Source: Bacillota bacterium
GTDB taxonomy: Bacteria; Bacillota; UBA4882; UBA8346
Reading direction: 5' to 3'
Assembly (NCBI GenBank): GCA_023394955.1
Contig: JAEWZY010000007.1
Coordinates: 1-64,000 of the forward strand
DNA length: 64,000 nucleotides
Shown piece after piece: positions 9,067 to 17,288 of the stretch (positions are counted from its first letter, which is position 1; the number at the start of each line of letters is the position of its first letter). The position numbers and the translations under genes are program-made. Below the pieces are notes generated by a model that worked only from the letters and a program-made list of their open reading frames with translations, made no database searches and had not been told where the DNA came from.

Positions 9067-9267
9067 CTATTTATCCTTTTTGTTCTTAGAGAATGTCTTT
9101 TGAACCCATAGTTTGATGTTCTTGTAGAAAAAAGCGATCCCCACTAAAATACTAGCCAGGAACTGCCAGATCAGAGTGATTGATACCGGATCGGAATAAC
9201 CATAGACCGTTGGGACGGATAAAGCTAGAAACACAGTAAAAATTAATAAAATGACTCTCATTTTCAT
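9067..9267 (-). CDS. Small membrane protein of the surface-glycan cluster, unknown function
   Basis: A 66 aa protein with a signal-like first hydrophobic segment (MKMRVILLIFTVFLALS), a short loop VYGYSDPVSI, a second membrane helix and a basic tail (KTFSKNKKDK). The ORF extends 6 codons upstream to TTG 9285, but AGGAAGG lies within that extension and is correctly spaced for ATG 9267, so I chose 9267. Small two-segment proteins with a DP motif are often found beside sulfatase- or glycerophosphotransferase-like genes; I recall this only as a loose pattern. Its original partner appears to be the sulfatase-like gene. Confidence 0.6.
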   Translation of the reverse strand: MKMRVILLIFTVFLALSVPTVYGYSDPVSITLIWQFLASILVGIAFFYKNIKLWVQKTFSKNKKDK

Positions 9268-9297
9268 TTGAAACACCTTCCTCAAAATATTTTAAAA

Positions 9298-10467
9298 TTA
9301 TTTATTGTTGTTACAGAGACTAATGATATCATCCGCTCCAACTGAAGCGGATTTCATCCAGTTGAAAATATATTTGTTTCGAAATTCGACAATCTGGGCT
9401 TGATAAGTAGCGAAATCCTTAGTGAATGAATCCAAAATCCGCCTCACACCGTCCAACTTGTCCGGGTCCACGGTTAAGCCGATTTTATCGCGGGCGAAAA
9501 CTTCGAGGGGTTCGAGGCCGAGTTCTTGATATTTGGGATTATCAATCTTCAAAGGCGTATTGATAAACAACACCGGACGCTCGGTTCCGAAGGCGAATTC
9601 AAAGGCGATTCCCGACCAGTCGGTAATCAAGATATCGACGTTATGAACATTAATCCCCGACACCAGATCCAGTTCCAGATGAATATTGGCGCTATCAGCC
9701 ACCTTTTTCCCAAGGCGCTTTATTACATTGGCGCGGCGTTTCACAAATTCGGGATGAGGCCGCACGTAAACCTGATAATCAGTTTTTTGGAGAACCGCGA
9801 TTAATTGGTCGATACATGTTTCTAACAAACAATTTTCACCCCAGGTCGGCGCGATTAAGATTTTTTTGGGGGAGCCGGAGCCGGTAGGGTTTTCGGCTTG
9901 ATACTTTTGATGTTCTTGATAGACCTTTTCCAGATAAGGATAGCCGTATTGGAAAAGCTCTTTTGGCTTAAGATCATATAAAGTCTCCGATTTTCGGATC
10001 TCCATTTCCTGGTGTGGACCAACGCAAAAGATGGTGTCGTAGTGGTCAAAAGCGCCTGAATTATACTGCAGATGAGTGCTGCCGATGGCATGGAAGACAT
10101 AAACATGATTAACATCGGGATTAACGGTCTTTTTAATGTAATGACGGTTGAGATCGGGCAAAGTCATCACCACGACCTTGGAGTCTAATTTGGGAAAGAG
10201 AGACGCTTCAAAATTTCGAATATAAAAGGGTTTGATCCGAGGTTCATGATACCGGAAAATGGGATCATCAACATCCGCCGTTAAATAAGCGATCTCCAGG
10301 TCGGACCGGGTGAGGATTTCTTGAATCAGTCCTTCAAAATAACGCAAATAAATCCCCTTTTCTGAATAAAACACCAGGGTCCGGGTTTGAAGGTTGCTTT
10401 CGTCGAAGAAACGGTTAAAATCATTGAGCGCTTTAAAGAACAACGCTATTTTAGCGGCGATACTCAC
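9298..10467 (-). CDS. CDP-glycerol glycerophosphotransferase family protein (TagB/TagF-like)
   Basis: A GT-B-like transferase of 389 aa with a GTG start after GGGGAGG. Family landmarks are VVMTLPDLNRH, YVFHAIGSTHL (the region of the N-side catalytic His), LIAPTWGEN, VYVRPHPEF (RPHP motif) and DILITDWSGIAFEFAF (the TDxS motif). Characterised members move glycerol-phosphate or ribitol-phosphate from a CDP donor in teichoic acid synthesis. Immediately downstream of a complete AEP pathway with nucleotidyltransferases, the likely donor is CMP-AEP rather than CDP-glycerol; that is inference. No CDP-glycerol synthesis gene is visible. Confidence 0.82.
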   Translation of the reverse strand: MSIAAKIALFFKALNDFNRFFDESNLQTRTLVFYSEKGIYLRYFEGLIQEILTRSDLEIAYLTADVDDPIFRYHEPRIKPFYIRNFEASLFPKLDSKVVVMTLPDLNRHYIKKTVNPDVNHVYVFHAIGSTHLQYNSGAFDHYDTIFCVGPHQEMEIRKSETLYDLKPKELFQYGYPYLEKVYQEHQKYQAENPTGSGSPKKILIAPTWGENCLLETCIDQLIAVLQKTDYQVYVRPHPEFVKRRANVIKRLGKKVADSANIHLELDLVSGINVHNVDILITDWSGIAFEFAFGTERPVLFINTPLKIDNPKYQELGLEPLEVFARDKIGLTVDPDKLDGVRRILDSFTKDFATYQAQIVEFRNKYIFNWMKSASVGADDIISLCNNNK

Positions 10468-10484
10468 GTTTTACCTCCCCGCGG

Positions 10485-11591
10485 TTAATCCGCGATCCTT
10501 TTTAGATAGAGCCGCAAAACCTTTAAAAACCTTTTAATGTCTTTGGCGTCAATAGCGCCCATGTTGGCCAGGCGAAAAGTGTTTTGTTCGCCGATCTTGC
10601 CCGGATAAATCGTAAAACCTTTGGTGTATAAATAATCATGCATCGTTTCAAAATTATATTTGGGAAGCTCCGGATCATAGACTGTCAAAAGTATATGGGA
10701 CTCATCCTCAGCTTCGTGAAAAAGCTTGAACCCCAGATCCAGTAAGCCCCGGCGCAATACCCGCCAGTTTTCGGTATAGCGTTGATAACGTTCCATACCG
10801 CCTTCTGCGAAAAATTCCTTAATGGCTTGTTTTAAGGCGTAAAGGATCTGGACCGGTGGAGTAAACTGGCTCTGGCCGGTTTTTTTAAAGTATTGGTATT
10901 GATTATATAAGTTCAGGTAAAAGGAGCGTGGAGGGTATTCCTTTAACTTCTCCAGTTCGGCTTTGTTACAGATAATAAAAGCGATTCCGGCCATTCCTTG
11001 AATGCACTTGTTGGAAGTGGACATCATGAAATCGATGTGGCAATCCTTGATATCAATGGGGATTCCCGCAAAACTAGAGATAGTATCGACAATGAAAACA
11101 GCGCCGTGCTCTTTAACGAGCGCGCCCACTTCTTTAATGGGGTTTAGCAAGCCGGTAGTCGTTTCATGGTGGATCATCGCCAGGCAAGCGATCTGGCTGT
11201 CTCGGTTCAAAATGGCGGCGATTTCGGACAAATCGATTTTACCGCCGGGCTCGTATTTGATCTCGATCAAATCTAGGCTGTAGGCTCTGGCGATTTTGAC
11301 CATCCGCTCACCGTAAGCGCCGTTATTAATGACGGCGATTTTTTTACCGGGCGGGACCACTGAATTGATCGCGGCATCCATCACCGACGTGCCGGAACCG
11401 GCGAATAAAACGCAGGTATAAGAGTCATCCCCGCCCGCGATCTTAACTAAATCGCTTCTTATTTCTTGTACTAAATCGCAAAACTCTTTTTCGCGGGGAC
11501 AGATGTCCGATACAACCAAAGCCCGTTTCACGGAATCGGTAGTGGTGGCTGGTCCGGGATTGAGAAGGATATTACGCTTTACCTTAAACAT
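10485..11591 (-). CDS. 2-aminoethylphosphonate:pyruvate aminotransferase-type enzyme (biosynthetic)
   Basis: A class V PLP aminotransferase of 368 aa that interconverts phosphonoacetaldehyde and 2-aminoethylphosphonate. It begins NILLNPGPATTTDSVK as in PhnW-type enzymes. The PLP-binding Asp is at 169 (VFIVDTISSF) and the Schiff-base Lys at 195 (MMSTSNKCIQG). No phosphonatase gene (phnX) is present, and it abuts phosphonate biosynthesis genes, so the direction is synthetic. Its start codon directly follows the stop of the upstream nucleotidyltransferase gene. Confidence 0.9.
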   Translation of the reverse strand: MFKVKRNILLNPGPATTTDSVKRALVVSDICPREKEFCDLVQEIRSDLVKIAGGDDSYTCVLFAGSGTSVMDAAINSVVPPGKKIAVINNGAYGERMVKIARAYSLDLIEIKYEPGGKIDLSEIAAILNRDSQIACLAMIHHETTTGLLNPIKEVGALVKEHGAVFIVDTISSFAGIPIDIKDCHIDFMMSTSNKCIQGMAGIAFIICNKAELEKLKEYPPRSFYLNLYNQYQYFKKTGQSQFTPPVQILYALKQAIKEFFAEGGMERYQRYTENWRVLRRGLLDLGFKLFHEAEDESHILLTVYDPELPKYNFETMHDYLYTKGFTIYPGKIGEQNTFRLANMGAIDAKDIKRFLKVLRLYLKRIAD

Positions 11592-12323
11592 TCAGCTCCG
11601 CTCCTTTAACTTCGGGAAGATATCGCTTTCGGCCCGGCGCAGGTGGGCTTCATCATCGATTTCACACCAGATAAAATCTTCAATTTTTTTGACCAAGATA
11701 TCAGTTTCACCAGTTACCCCTACCAAGGCATACTCGTAATCAAGTTTGGGGTTGTCACTGAATTTCTGTTCCGCGAATCGGCACATTTTTTGGAAAGTGG
11801 GAGCGGAAATCTTGGTAATCCCGACCAATTCGCCGTAGATACTGTTTAGCTCAGCGCTGTTTTTGGACATTTTGAGCAAGTTTCCCTCAGGGGTGGTTTC
11901 GATAAAAACTTCATCGTTAGAATGGGTCCGGCCGCTGGCCAAAACCACATCAGGGTGAGCCGTTTCCAGCAATACATTTAATCCGGATTGATCGTATAAC
12001 AAGTCGGATTCCAGTAACAGAAAATCAACACCAATGGAATCCTTTAGATTGTAAAGCGTAAACATGCTGCCGGTAGCGGTATACTGGTCGTTTCTGATGC
12101 AGTTAACGGCACCTGAGTACTTGTCAGCGAACTTTTCATAATACTCGGCGGCGTGGCCGGTCCCAATTAAGATTTGCTCGACCCCGGAGTTTAAGAGTTT
12201 AGCAACTGATTGTTCAATTAAGGATTTGCCGCCTACGGTAATAAAACCTTTGGGCATGCCGATAGTTCTGCCTTTAAGCCTACTTCCCAGACCGGCGGCA
12301 AGGATAACCGCTGTTTTAACCAT
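11592..12323 (-). CDS. Nucleotidyltransferase, probable CMP-AEP-forming (PntC-like)
   Basis: A 243 aa GT-A-fold nucleotidyltransferase with the intact signature VILAAGLGSRL (7-16) and MPK (23-25), a metal-binding ESD (LLLESDLLYD) and a late WCEIDDE that resembles LicC/PntC-type cytidylyltransferases. Between the AEP transaminase and the phosphonopyruvate decarboxylase, its likely job is to activate AEP as CMP-AEP for transfer to a glycan. PntC enzymes with this activity are known from other phosphonate clusters. A choline-phosphate or sugar nucleotidyltransferase is the alternative. Confidence 0.8.
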   Translation of the reverse strand: MVKTAVILAAGLGSRLKGRTIGMPKGFITVGGKSLIEQSVAKLLNSGVEQILIGTGHAAEYYEKFADKYSGAVNCIRNDQYTATGSMFTLYNLKDSIGVDFLLLESDLLYDQSGLNVLLETAHPDVVLASGRTHSNDEVFIETTPEGNLLKMSKNSAELNSIYGELVGITKISAPTFQKMCRFAEQKFSDNPKLDYEYALVGVTGETDILVKKIEDFIWCEIDDEAHLRRAESDIFPKLKERS

Positions 12324-12334
12324 TAAGTCGCATC

Positions 12335-13465
12335 CTAACCATTAATAAATTTGATAATTCGTTCCTTGACTTCACAGGGTTTGATTTTAGGCCGCCCCAG
12401 GTTTTCCTTGGTCCCTGTAGCCACTTTCAGATAAAGCAATGTCAAAGAGGGGTTTCGTTTCCAATTTTCGATCCGGGAGTGTAATTCGGCCAAGTCGTGA
12501 ATGTAGAAGACATTGGTATATCCACTGGAGGACGCCAATTGAATAAAATCGACATTATGCGAGATGGTCAGTTGTCCCCCGGTAGAGTCATATGAATTAT
12601 TGTCCAGGATTAAATGAATCATGTTGGAAGGGGAGTAATAGGCGTTGGTCGTCAACGCGCCCAAGCGCATCAGAATTGAACCATCCCCATCAATCACGAT
12701 TACTTTTTTATCGTTTCTGGTTAATGCCAAGCCTAAGGCTAATGGACTTACACAACCCATTGAACCGACCATATAGAAATTATTAGGCGCATCCTCGATT
12801 TCGTATAGCTCCCGGCCGGTTTTGCCGGTGGTCGCGAATACCAGGGTGTCCTGATCTTTGGTATCATTGATAACGGAGAGAACAGCTTCACGGGTGGGCA
12901 GGGAATCGGCCTTCGTCTTTGCAGCCTGCTGCCGGTTGGATGAAGTCAAAGGCGTTTGCGGCAATAATTTTTCCTCACTGAATGTTCCCTTGCGAACTAT
13001 CAAAAAGAAAGACTCGCCGGTTTTAAGGCAAGTATCGGCTTGCTCCAACTGCGCTAAAGCTTCCTCCATATTGACAGACAAATAAGCCCACTTGATTTGC
13101 ATTACATCAAGCATCTTGGTGGTAATCAGCCCCATTAATTCGTGCTGGGGCTCGTCCGGTAATCCCGGTTCGCCGCGGAGACTGACGAATCCCAAGACCG
13201 GAATCTTAAAGATCTGATTTAACGAGGTCAACGGGGAAACAGCATTGGTTAGCCCTGAGTTTTGGCATAAAAAAACCGGTTTTTTACCACCCAAGTAAGC
13301 ACCCGCGCAAACTGCCACCGCATCACCCTCGTTGTTGGCGATAATGTATTCGCAATGGTTAATCGCGAAATTAATCAAGTCTTTCAGAAACGAACAAGGG
13401 ACTCCGCTAAAAAAAGTAAATCCCTTTTGGGTTAAGCGCGCGCCGAAAACCTTGGTGTCTAGCAA
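12335..13465 (-). CDS. ppd: Phosphonopyruvate decarboxylase
   Basis: A thiamine-diphosphate enzyme that decarboxylates phosphonopyruvate to phosphonoacetaldehyde, making the PEP mutase step irreversible. At 376 aa it is the short two-domain form typical of Ppd. The N-terminal half has GVPCSFLKDLIN and the TPP-activating Glu in ANNEGDAVAVCAG. The C-terminal half has the TPP motif from VIDGDGSILMRLG to LILDNNSYDSTGG. It overlaps the stop of the PEP mutase gene by 7 bp, so the two are translationally coupled. Confidence 0.92.
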   Translation of the reverse strand: MLDTKVFGARLTQKGFTFFSGVPCSFLKDLINFAINHCEYIIANNEGDAVAVCAGAYLGGKKPVFLCQNSGLTNAVSPLTSLNQIFKIPVLGFVSLRGEPGLPDEPQHELMGLITTKMLDVMQIKWAYLSVNMEEALAQLEQADTCLKTGESFFLIVRKGTFSEEKLLPQTPLTSSNRQQAAKTKADSLPTREAVLSVINDTKDQDTLVFATTGKTGRELYEIEDAPNNFYMVGSMGCVSPLALGLALTRNDKKVIVIDGDGSILMRLGALTTNAYYSPSNMIHLILDNNSYDSTGGQLTISHNVDFIQLASSSGYTNVFYIHDLAELHSRIENWKRNPSLTLLYLKVATGTKENLGRPKIKPCEVKERIIKFING

Positions 13466-15066
13466 TGGAATCCCCCCGCTTTTTGCAGGTCCACAATGTC
13501 ATTGATGTCAAGCCAGGAACCCTTGATGAATTTAACTGTGACCGGATGGGATTTTAAGATCTCCGTAAACAGATCTTTCATCCGGAGCTTCTTAAAGTCC
13601 GATCTGGTGGCGAGTTTTTCGATGACACTGCGTAGGATAACGCCTCCGGTTTCATTAGTTTTAAAGATCCCGATGAACTCGCCATTGATCGCGTCTTTTG
13701 GTAAATCTGGAGCGATCGCCCGCAGGGTGGTATTAATCAAAAAATTACGCTTGGAATAAGGTTGATTGGTTGTCACATAATCATGATAATTGGAGTTTTC
13801 CTCAAAGTCGGCGTCAACCACGATGGTGATATCGTTCGCATCGTTCAATAGGTCGTTTAGAATATAGCTTTTGAAGATTAGGTCGCCATAACTTACGATG
13901 GTATTTTGCTTGATGTCCTTTAAAGCTAGGTAAAGCGAGTAGAGTTCGGTAGTACTTTGATAGTCGTCATTATCGATCGTTTCGATATTGAGCGCTGGGA
14001 TCTTGTTCTTGCCGAAACCGCGGATCACGGTAATCTCCTTAATACCGATCTGGTTAAAGGTTTCAATTTGCGATTCCAGAATTGTTTTACCCCCGATTTT
14101 CACCAGAGTTTTAGGAATTTCCCGGGTAATCTCCCCGAGGTTTCCTTGGGAAGCAGCTAAAATAATAGCGTTGACCGCTTTTCCGGCGGTGGGAAGATAT
14201 TTTTTTTCGGCCGTCTGTAATTCGTCGGCCCCTTGGAGCCGGAAAACTTCAGCCACGGAAGCAATCTCATCTTCGACGTTGATTAGGCTCTGGTCATTGG
14301 CAATCTGGCGGCAGATTTTCTCCATGGCCGCGATTGAGCCTCGGAGGGTATGATTAGCCCAGATGACGAGGGCGATTCCCAAGGCGCGATATTTATCGGT
14401 AGGGGTTGAGTAATATTTGGTGGGGACAATGATTACCGGATGGCGGTCGCCCCATTCTTTCATAAAAGCTTCGATATCGGAAGGGTTTGATTTCTTACTA
14501 TGAATTAAAACAGCGTCGGCGCCGGCGTCGCGATAGGCATCCGCCCTCCGGATCGCTTCCCCCAGTCCCCAACCGGCGATGAAAGCTTCCACCCGCGCCA
14601 CAACTAAGAAATCAGGATCGGTTTGGGTGTCCTTTGCGGCCTTAATTTTACCGCAAAATTCATCGATATCGGCCAGCGGTTGGGTTTCCCCGCCGATGAA
14701 AGAATTGGTTTTGGGAAACAATTTGTCTTCGATGCAAACCCCGGCAATATTTCGTTGTTCGAGTTTCGTCACTAAACGCCGGAGATTATTAAAGTTACCG
14801 TATCCGGTGTCGCCATCCAAGAGGATCGGCACGGAAGTGGAATCACTCATAAACTCCAGCACATCTAGAACCTGGGTCCAGGAAGCCTCGTTATTGTCTC
14901 TCACTCCCAGAGAAGCGGAGATTGATAGACCGCTGCCCCAGATTCCTTTAAATCCAGCTTCTTCAACGATTTTAGCGGAAAGTCCGTTGTGGGCTTCCAT
15001 GATAAACTCCAATTTTTTGGAGTTTATCAGGTTTTTTAGTTGCGTAGTTTTTTTCAGTAAATTCAT
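13459..15066 (-). CDS. pepM: Phosphoenolpyruvate mutase fused to a nucleotidyltransferase domain
   Basis: The enzyme that commits PEP to phosphonates. Residues 1 to about 290 are the isocitrate-lyase-fold mutase, with LLDGDTGYG (Asp84, Asp86) and the PEP-mutase signature EDKLFPKTNSF (113-123), which separates it from PEP hydrolases and isocitrate lyases. Residues about 298-535 are a nucleotidyltransferase domain beginning AIILAASQGNLGEITREIPK. There the usual LAAGxGxR loop reads LAASQGN, so its Gly and Arg differ from the separate enzyme at 11592-12323. PepM-nucleotidyltransferase fusions are known. It is the first gene of the minus-strand operon. Confidence 0.93.
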   Translation of the reverse strand: MNLLKKTTQLKNLINSKKLEFIMEAHNGLSAKIVEEAGFKGIWGSGLSISASLGVRDNNEASWTQVLDVLEFMSDSTSVPILLDGDTGYGNFNNLRRLVTKLEQRNIAGVCIEDKLFPKTNSFIGGETQPLADIDEFCGKIKAAKDTQTDPDFLVVARVEAFIAGWGLGEAIRRADAYRDAGADAVLIHSKKSNPSDIEAFMKEWGDRHPVIIVPTKYYSTPTDKYRALGIALVIWANHTLRGSIAAMEKICRQIANDQSLINVEDEIASVAEVFRLQGADELQTAEKKYLPTAGKAVNAIILAASQGNLGEITREIPKTLVKIGGKTILESQIETFNQIGIKEITVIRGFGKNKIPALNIETIDNDDYQSTTELYSLYLALKDIKQNTIVSYGDLIFKSYILNDLLNDANDITIVVDADFEENSNYHDYVTTNQPYSKRNFLINTTLRAIAPDLPKDAINGEFIGIFKTNETGGVILRSVIEKLATRSDFKKLRMKDLFTEILKSHPVTVKFIKGSWLDINDIVDLQKAGGFHC

Positions 15067-15496
15067 GTGGTCACCATTTTTGATATTTATAATAATTTGG
15101 ATAATAACTAAACCTTAAACCAATGGTAAAATGTTTTTGCTTCGTTTTTTATCAAACCTTATTAATTATATATTTTTCGGGAGAAAAAAGCAATTCGATT
15201 TTGGTTACTTTTAACTTATTTTAAAAACCCAGGATAATGAATCAATAAGGATAGCTGACAGGTGGCAGCCAACTCGCGGTACCGATAAAAAAATAGTTAA
15301 AGAGATTATTTCTATTAGGTACGGATAGATAGAAGGAATATTCTGACTATCTGTTGAAAATAAACGCATATTTATTTTTGCTGTGGCGGCCAGAACGATA
15401 AAACTGGTAGGAACCGAAGAAGAACGTATTTTTTAATCGACCAATAATATAAAGTTTAGTTTGATAGAATTGGTATAAACAAGAAAGGAAGTCAAT
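15067..15496. other. Divergent intergenic region between the phosphonate and rhamnose operons
   Basis: About 430 bp of AT-rich DNA separating pepM (minus) and rfbA (plus), so it must hold both promoters. I see only weak candidates, such as TATAAA-like boxes near 15448 and 15471 on the plus strand, and no recognisable gene remnant. The ribosome-binding site of rfbA is GAAAGGAAG just before 15497. Confidence 0.5.
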
Positions 15497-16384
15497 ATGA
15501 GTCGGACCAAAGCCATCATCCTCGCCGGCGGCGCCGGCACCCGTCTTTACCCACTCACTATGGTTACTAGCAAACAATTACTTCCGGTATACGACAAACC
15601 CATGATTTATTATCCGTTGTCCGTCCTGATGCTGGCCGGCATCAAGGACATCTTAGTCATCTCCACCTCGGAGGATACTCCCAACTTTCAAAAACTCCTC
15701 GGTAACGGCGGACAATTCGGAATTAACCTTTCTTACGCCATCCAACCTTCCCCCGATGGTTTGGCTCAAGCGTTTATTCTCGGAGAGGAATTCATCGGCG
15801 GCGATGACTGCGCAATGATCTTAGGCGACAACATCTTTTACGGCAATGGGCTCCGCAAATTGCTGCTGGAAGCGGCCAACAATCAAGGTCGGGCCACGGT
15901 CTTCGGGTATTATGTCGAAGACCCGGAACGTTTTGGGGTGGTTGAGTTTGACTCTAACGGTAAGGTCCTATCGGTAGAGGAAAAACCGGAGCAACCTAAA
16001 TCCAACTATGCGATCACCGGGTTATATTTTTATGATCACCGGGTGGTTCAGTATGCCAAATCCTTGAAGCCGGGAGCAAGAGGGGAATTGGAGATTACCG
16101 ATTTAAACCGTATCTACCTTGAACAAGGCGAGCTTGACGTTAAACTATTGGGCCGCGGCTTTGCCTGGCTTGATACAGGGACCGTGGATAGTCTGTTGGA
16201 TGCGGCTGAGTTTATCAGGACCATCGAAAAACGGCAAGGGATTAAAATCTCAGCGCCGGAGGAGATTGCCTACATTCAAGGCTGGATCGGCCGCGAACAA
16301 CTGGTGGAGGCGGCGACCCGTTACGGTAAGTCGCCCTACGGCACACATTTAAAGAAAGTGGCGGAGCATAGGCTTCAGTATTAG
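15497..16384 (+). CDS. rfbA: Glucose-1-phosphate thymidylyltransferase
   Basis: First step of dTDP-L-rhamnose synthesis: dTTP plus glucose-1-phosphate to dTDP-glucose. The 295 aa protein has AIILAGGAGTRLYPLT (7-22), the Lys of YDKPMIYYPLS, MILGDNIFYG (metal Asp) and VEEKPEQPKSNYAITGLYFYD, in the order expected of RmlA. It starts the plus-strand rfbACBD operon. Confidence 0.96.
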   Translation: MSRTKAIILAGGAGTRLYPLTMVTSKQLLPVYDKPMIYYPLSVLMLAGIKDILVISTSEDTPNFQKLLGNGGQFGINLSYAIQPSPDGLAQAFILGEEFIGGDDCAMILGDNIFYGNGLRKLLLEAANNQGRATVFGYYVEDPERFGVVEFDSNGKVLSVEEKPEQPKSNYAITGLYFYDHRVVQYAKSLKPGARGELEITDLNRIYLEQGELDVKLLGRGFAWLDTGTVDSLLDAAEFIRTIEKRQGIKISAPEEIAYIQGWIGREQLVEAATRYGKSPYGTHLKKVAEHRLQY

Positions 16385-16431
16385 GGTTAGTCATTAGTCA
16401 AGTAAGGTTCGAGGAAGAGAAATCGGTTTCC

Positions 16432-16533
16432 AGTTTTCTAGTGAAGTCAATTCAAGAGGCTTGGTCGGTTTCTAGATGTTAGTCTAGTAAACCTAAGAAA
16501 TTAACGAACTAACTACTAGGTAACTAGAAAACT
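16432..16533. repeat. Imperfect inverted-repeat element in the rfbA-rfbC spacer
   Basis: AGTTTTCTAGT (16432-16442) is the exact reverse complement of ACTAGAAAACT (16523-16533). The spacer is unusually long (184 bp) for an operon and rich in CTAG and AACTA. A similar arrangement is found in the next spacer at 17182-17252. Confidence 0.55.
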
Positions 16534-16568
16534 ATAAAACTAACAAGGTAACAAAAAAGGGGTATTCT

Positions 16569-17123
16569 ATGAAAATCACCAAAACACCCATTGAAGACGT
16601 GTTAATCGTTGAACCACAAGTCTTCGGGGACCACCGGGGGTGGTTCATGGAGACATATTCGAAGAACAAAATGCGTGAATTCGGAAATATCGAGTTCCTC
16701 CAGGATAATCATTCATTCTCCGCCCCAAAAGGAACCCTTCGGGGCTTGCATTTTCAAAAGAACCCAAAGGCCCAAAGTAAATTGGTCCGTTGCACTCAGG
16801 GGGTAATTCTTGATGTGGCGGTGGATATCCGGTGTGGCTCACCTACCTACTTAAAATGGATAGCGGTGGAGTTATCGGCGGAGAATAAAAAACAGTTATT
16901 CATTCCCAAAGGATTTGCCCATGGTTTTATCACACTAACTGAAAATGTGGAAGTCCAGTATAAAGCGGATGAGTATTACGCACCGGAGTATGATCGTAGT
17001 ATCAGATATGATGATCCGGAAATCGGAATCGACTGGGGCGTGGCTGATCCGACGCTTTCCGACAAGGACTTGCAAGCGCCGTTGTTGCGGGATAGTGATT
17101 GTAATTTTGTCTGGCGATTCTAG
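16569..17123 (+). CDS. rfbC: dTDP-4-dehydrorhamnose 3,5-epimerase
   Basis: A cupin-fold epimerase of 184 aa. It shows GTLRGLHFQ (catalytic His region), the PKGFAHGF motif and a Tyr-rich YKADEYYAPEYD, then DPEIGIDW, all characteristic of RmlC. It converts the 4-keto intermediate from RfbB. Order A-C-B-D is common in Firmicutes. Confidence 0.95.
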   Translation: MKITKTPIEDVLIVEPQVFGDHRGWFMETYSKNKMREFGNIEFLQDNHSFSAPKGTLRGLHFQKNPKAQSKLVRCTQGVILDVAVDIRCGSPTYLKWIAVELSAENKKQLFIPKGFAHGFITLTENVEVQYKADEYYAPEYDRSIRYDDPEIGIDWGVADPTLSDKDLQAPLLRDSDCNFVWRF

Positions 17124-17181
17124 CTATTACTATTAGTTAAATGTCTTTTCAAGTGAATAGATTCGGGGTGTTGTTTGATAA

Positions 17182-17252
17182 TTAGTTTCCTAGTTAAGAG
17201 GGCTCAGATAGTAGAAACGGTAATAAATAACTTGATAGAACTAGATAACTAA
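17182..17252. repeat. Second inverted-repeat element, rfbC-rfbB spacer
   Basis: TTAGTTTCCTAGTT (17182-17195) is nearly the reverse complement of AACTAGATAACTAA (17239-17252), 12 of 14 bases. Together with 16432-16533 it forms a small local family with a TTAGTT..CTAGTT core. Confidence 0.5.
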
Positions 17253-17288
17253 GAACGTAGGTAACTAAAGAACTAGGAGGATTTGGTA

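Noticed and set aside
9855..10115. 86-codon frame inside the TagF-like gene
   Set aside because: It lies on the same strand in another frame, fully inside a well-supported gene, and is therefore a shadow.
15347..15577. 76-codon minus-strand frame at the start of rfbA
   Set aside because: More than a third of it is antisense to the rfbA start, and the rest has no motif.
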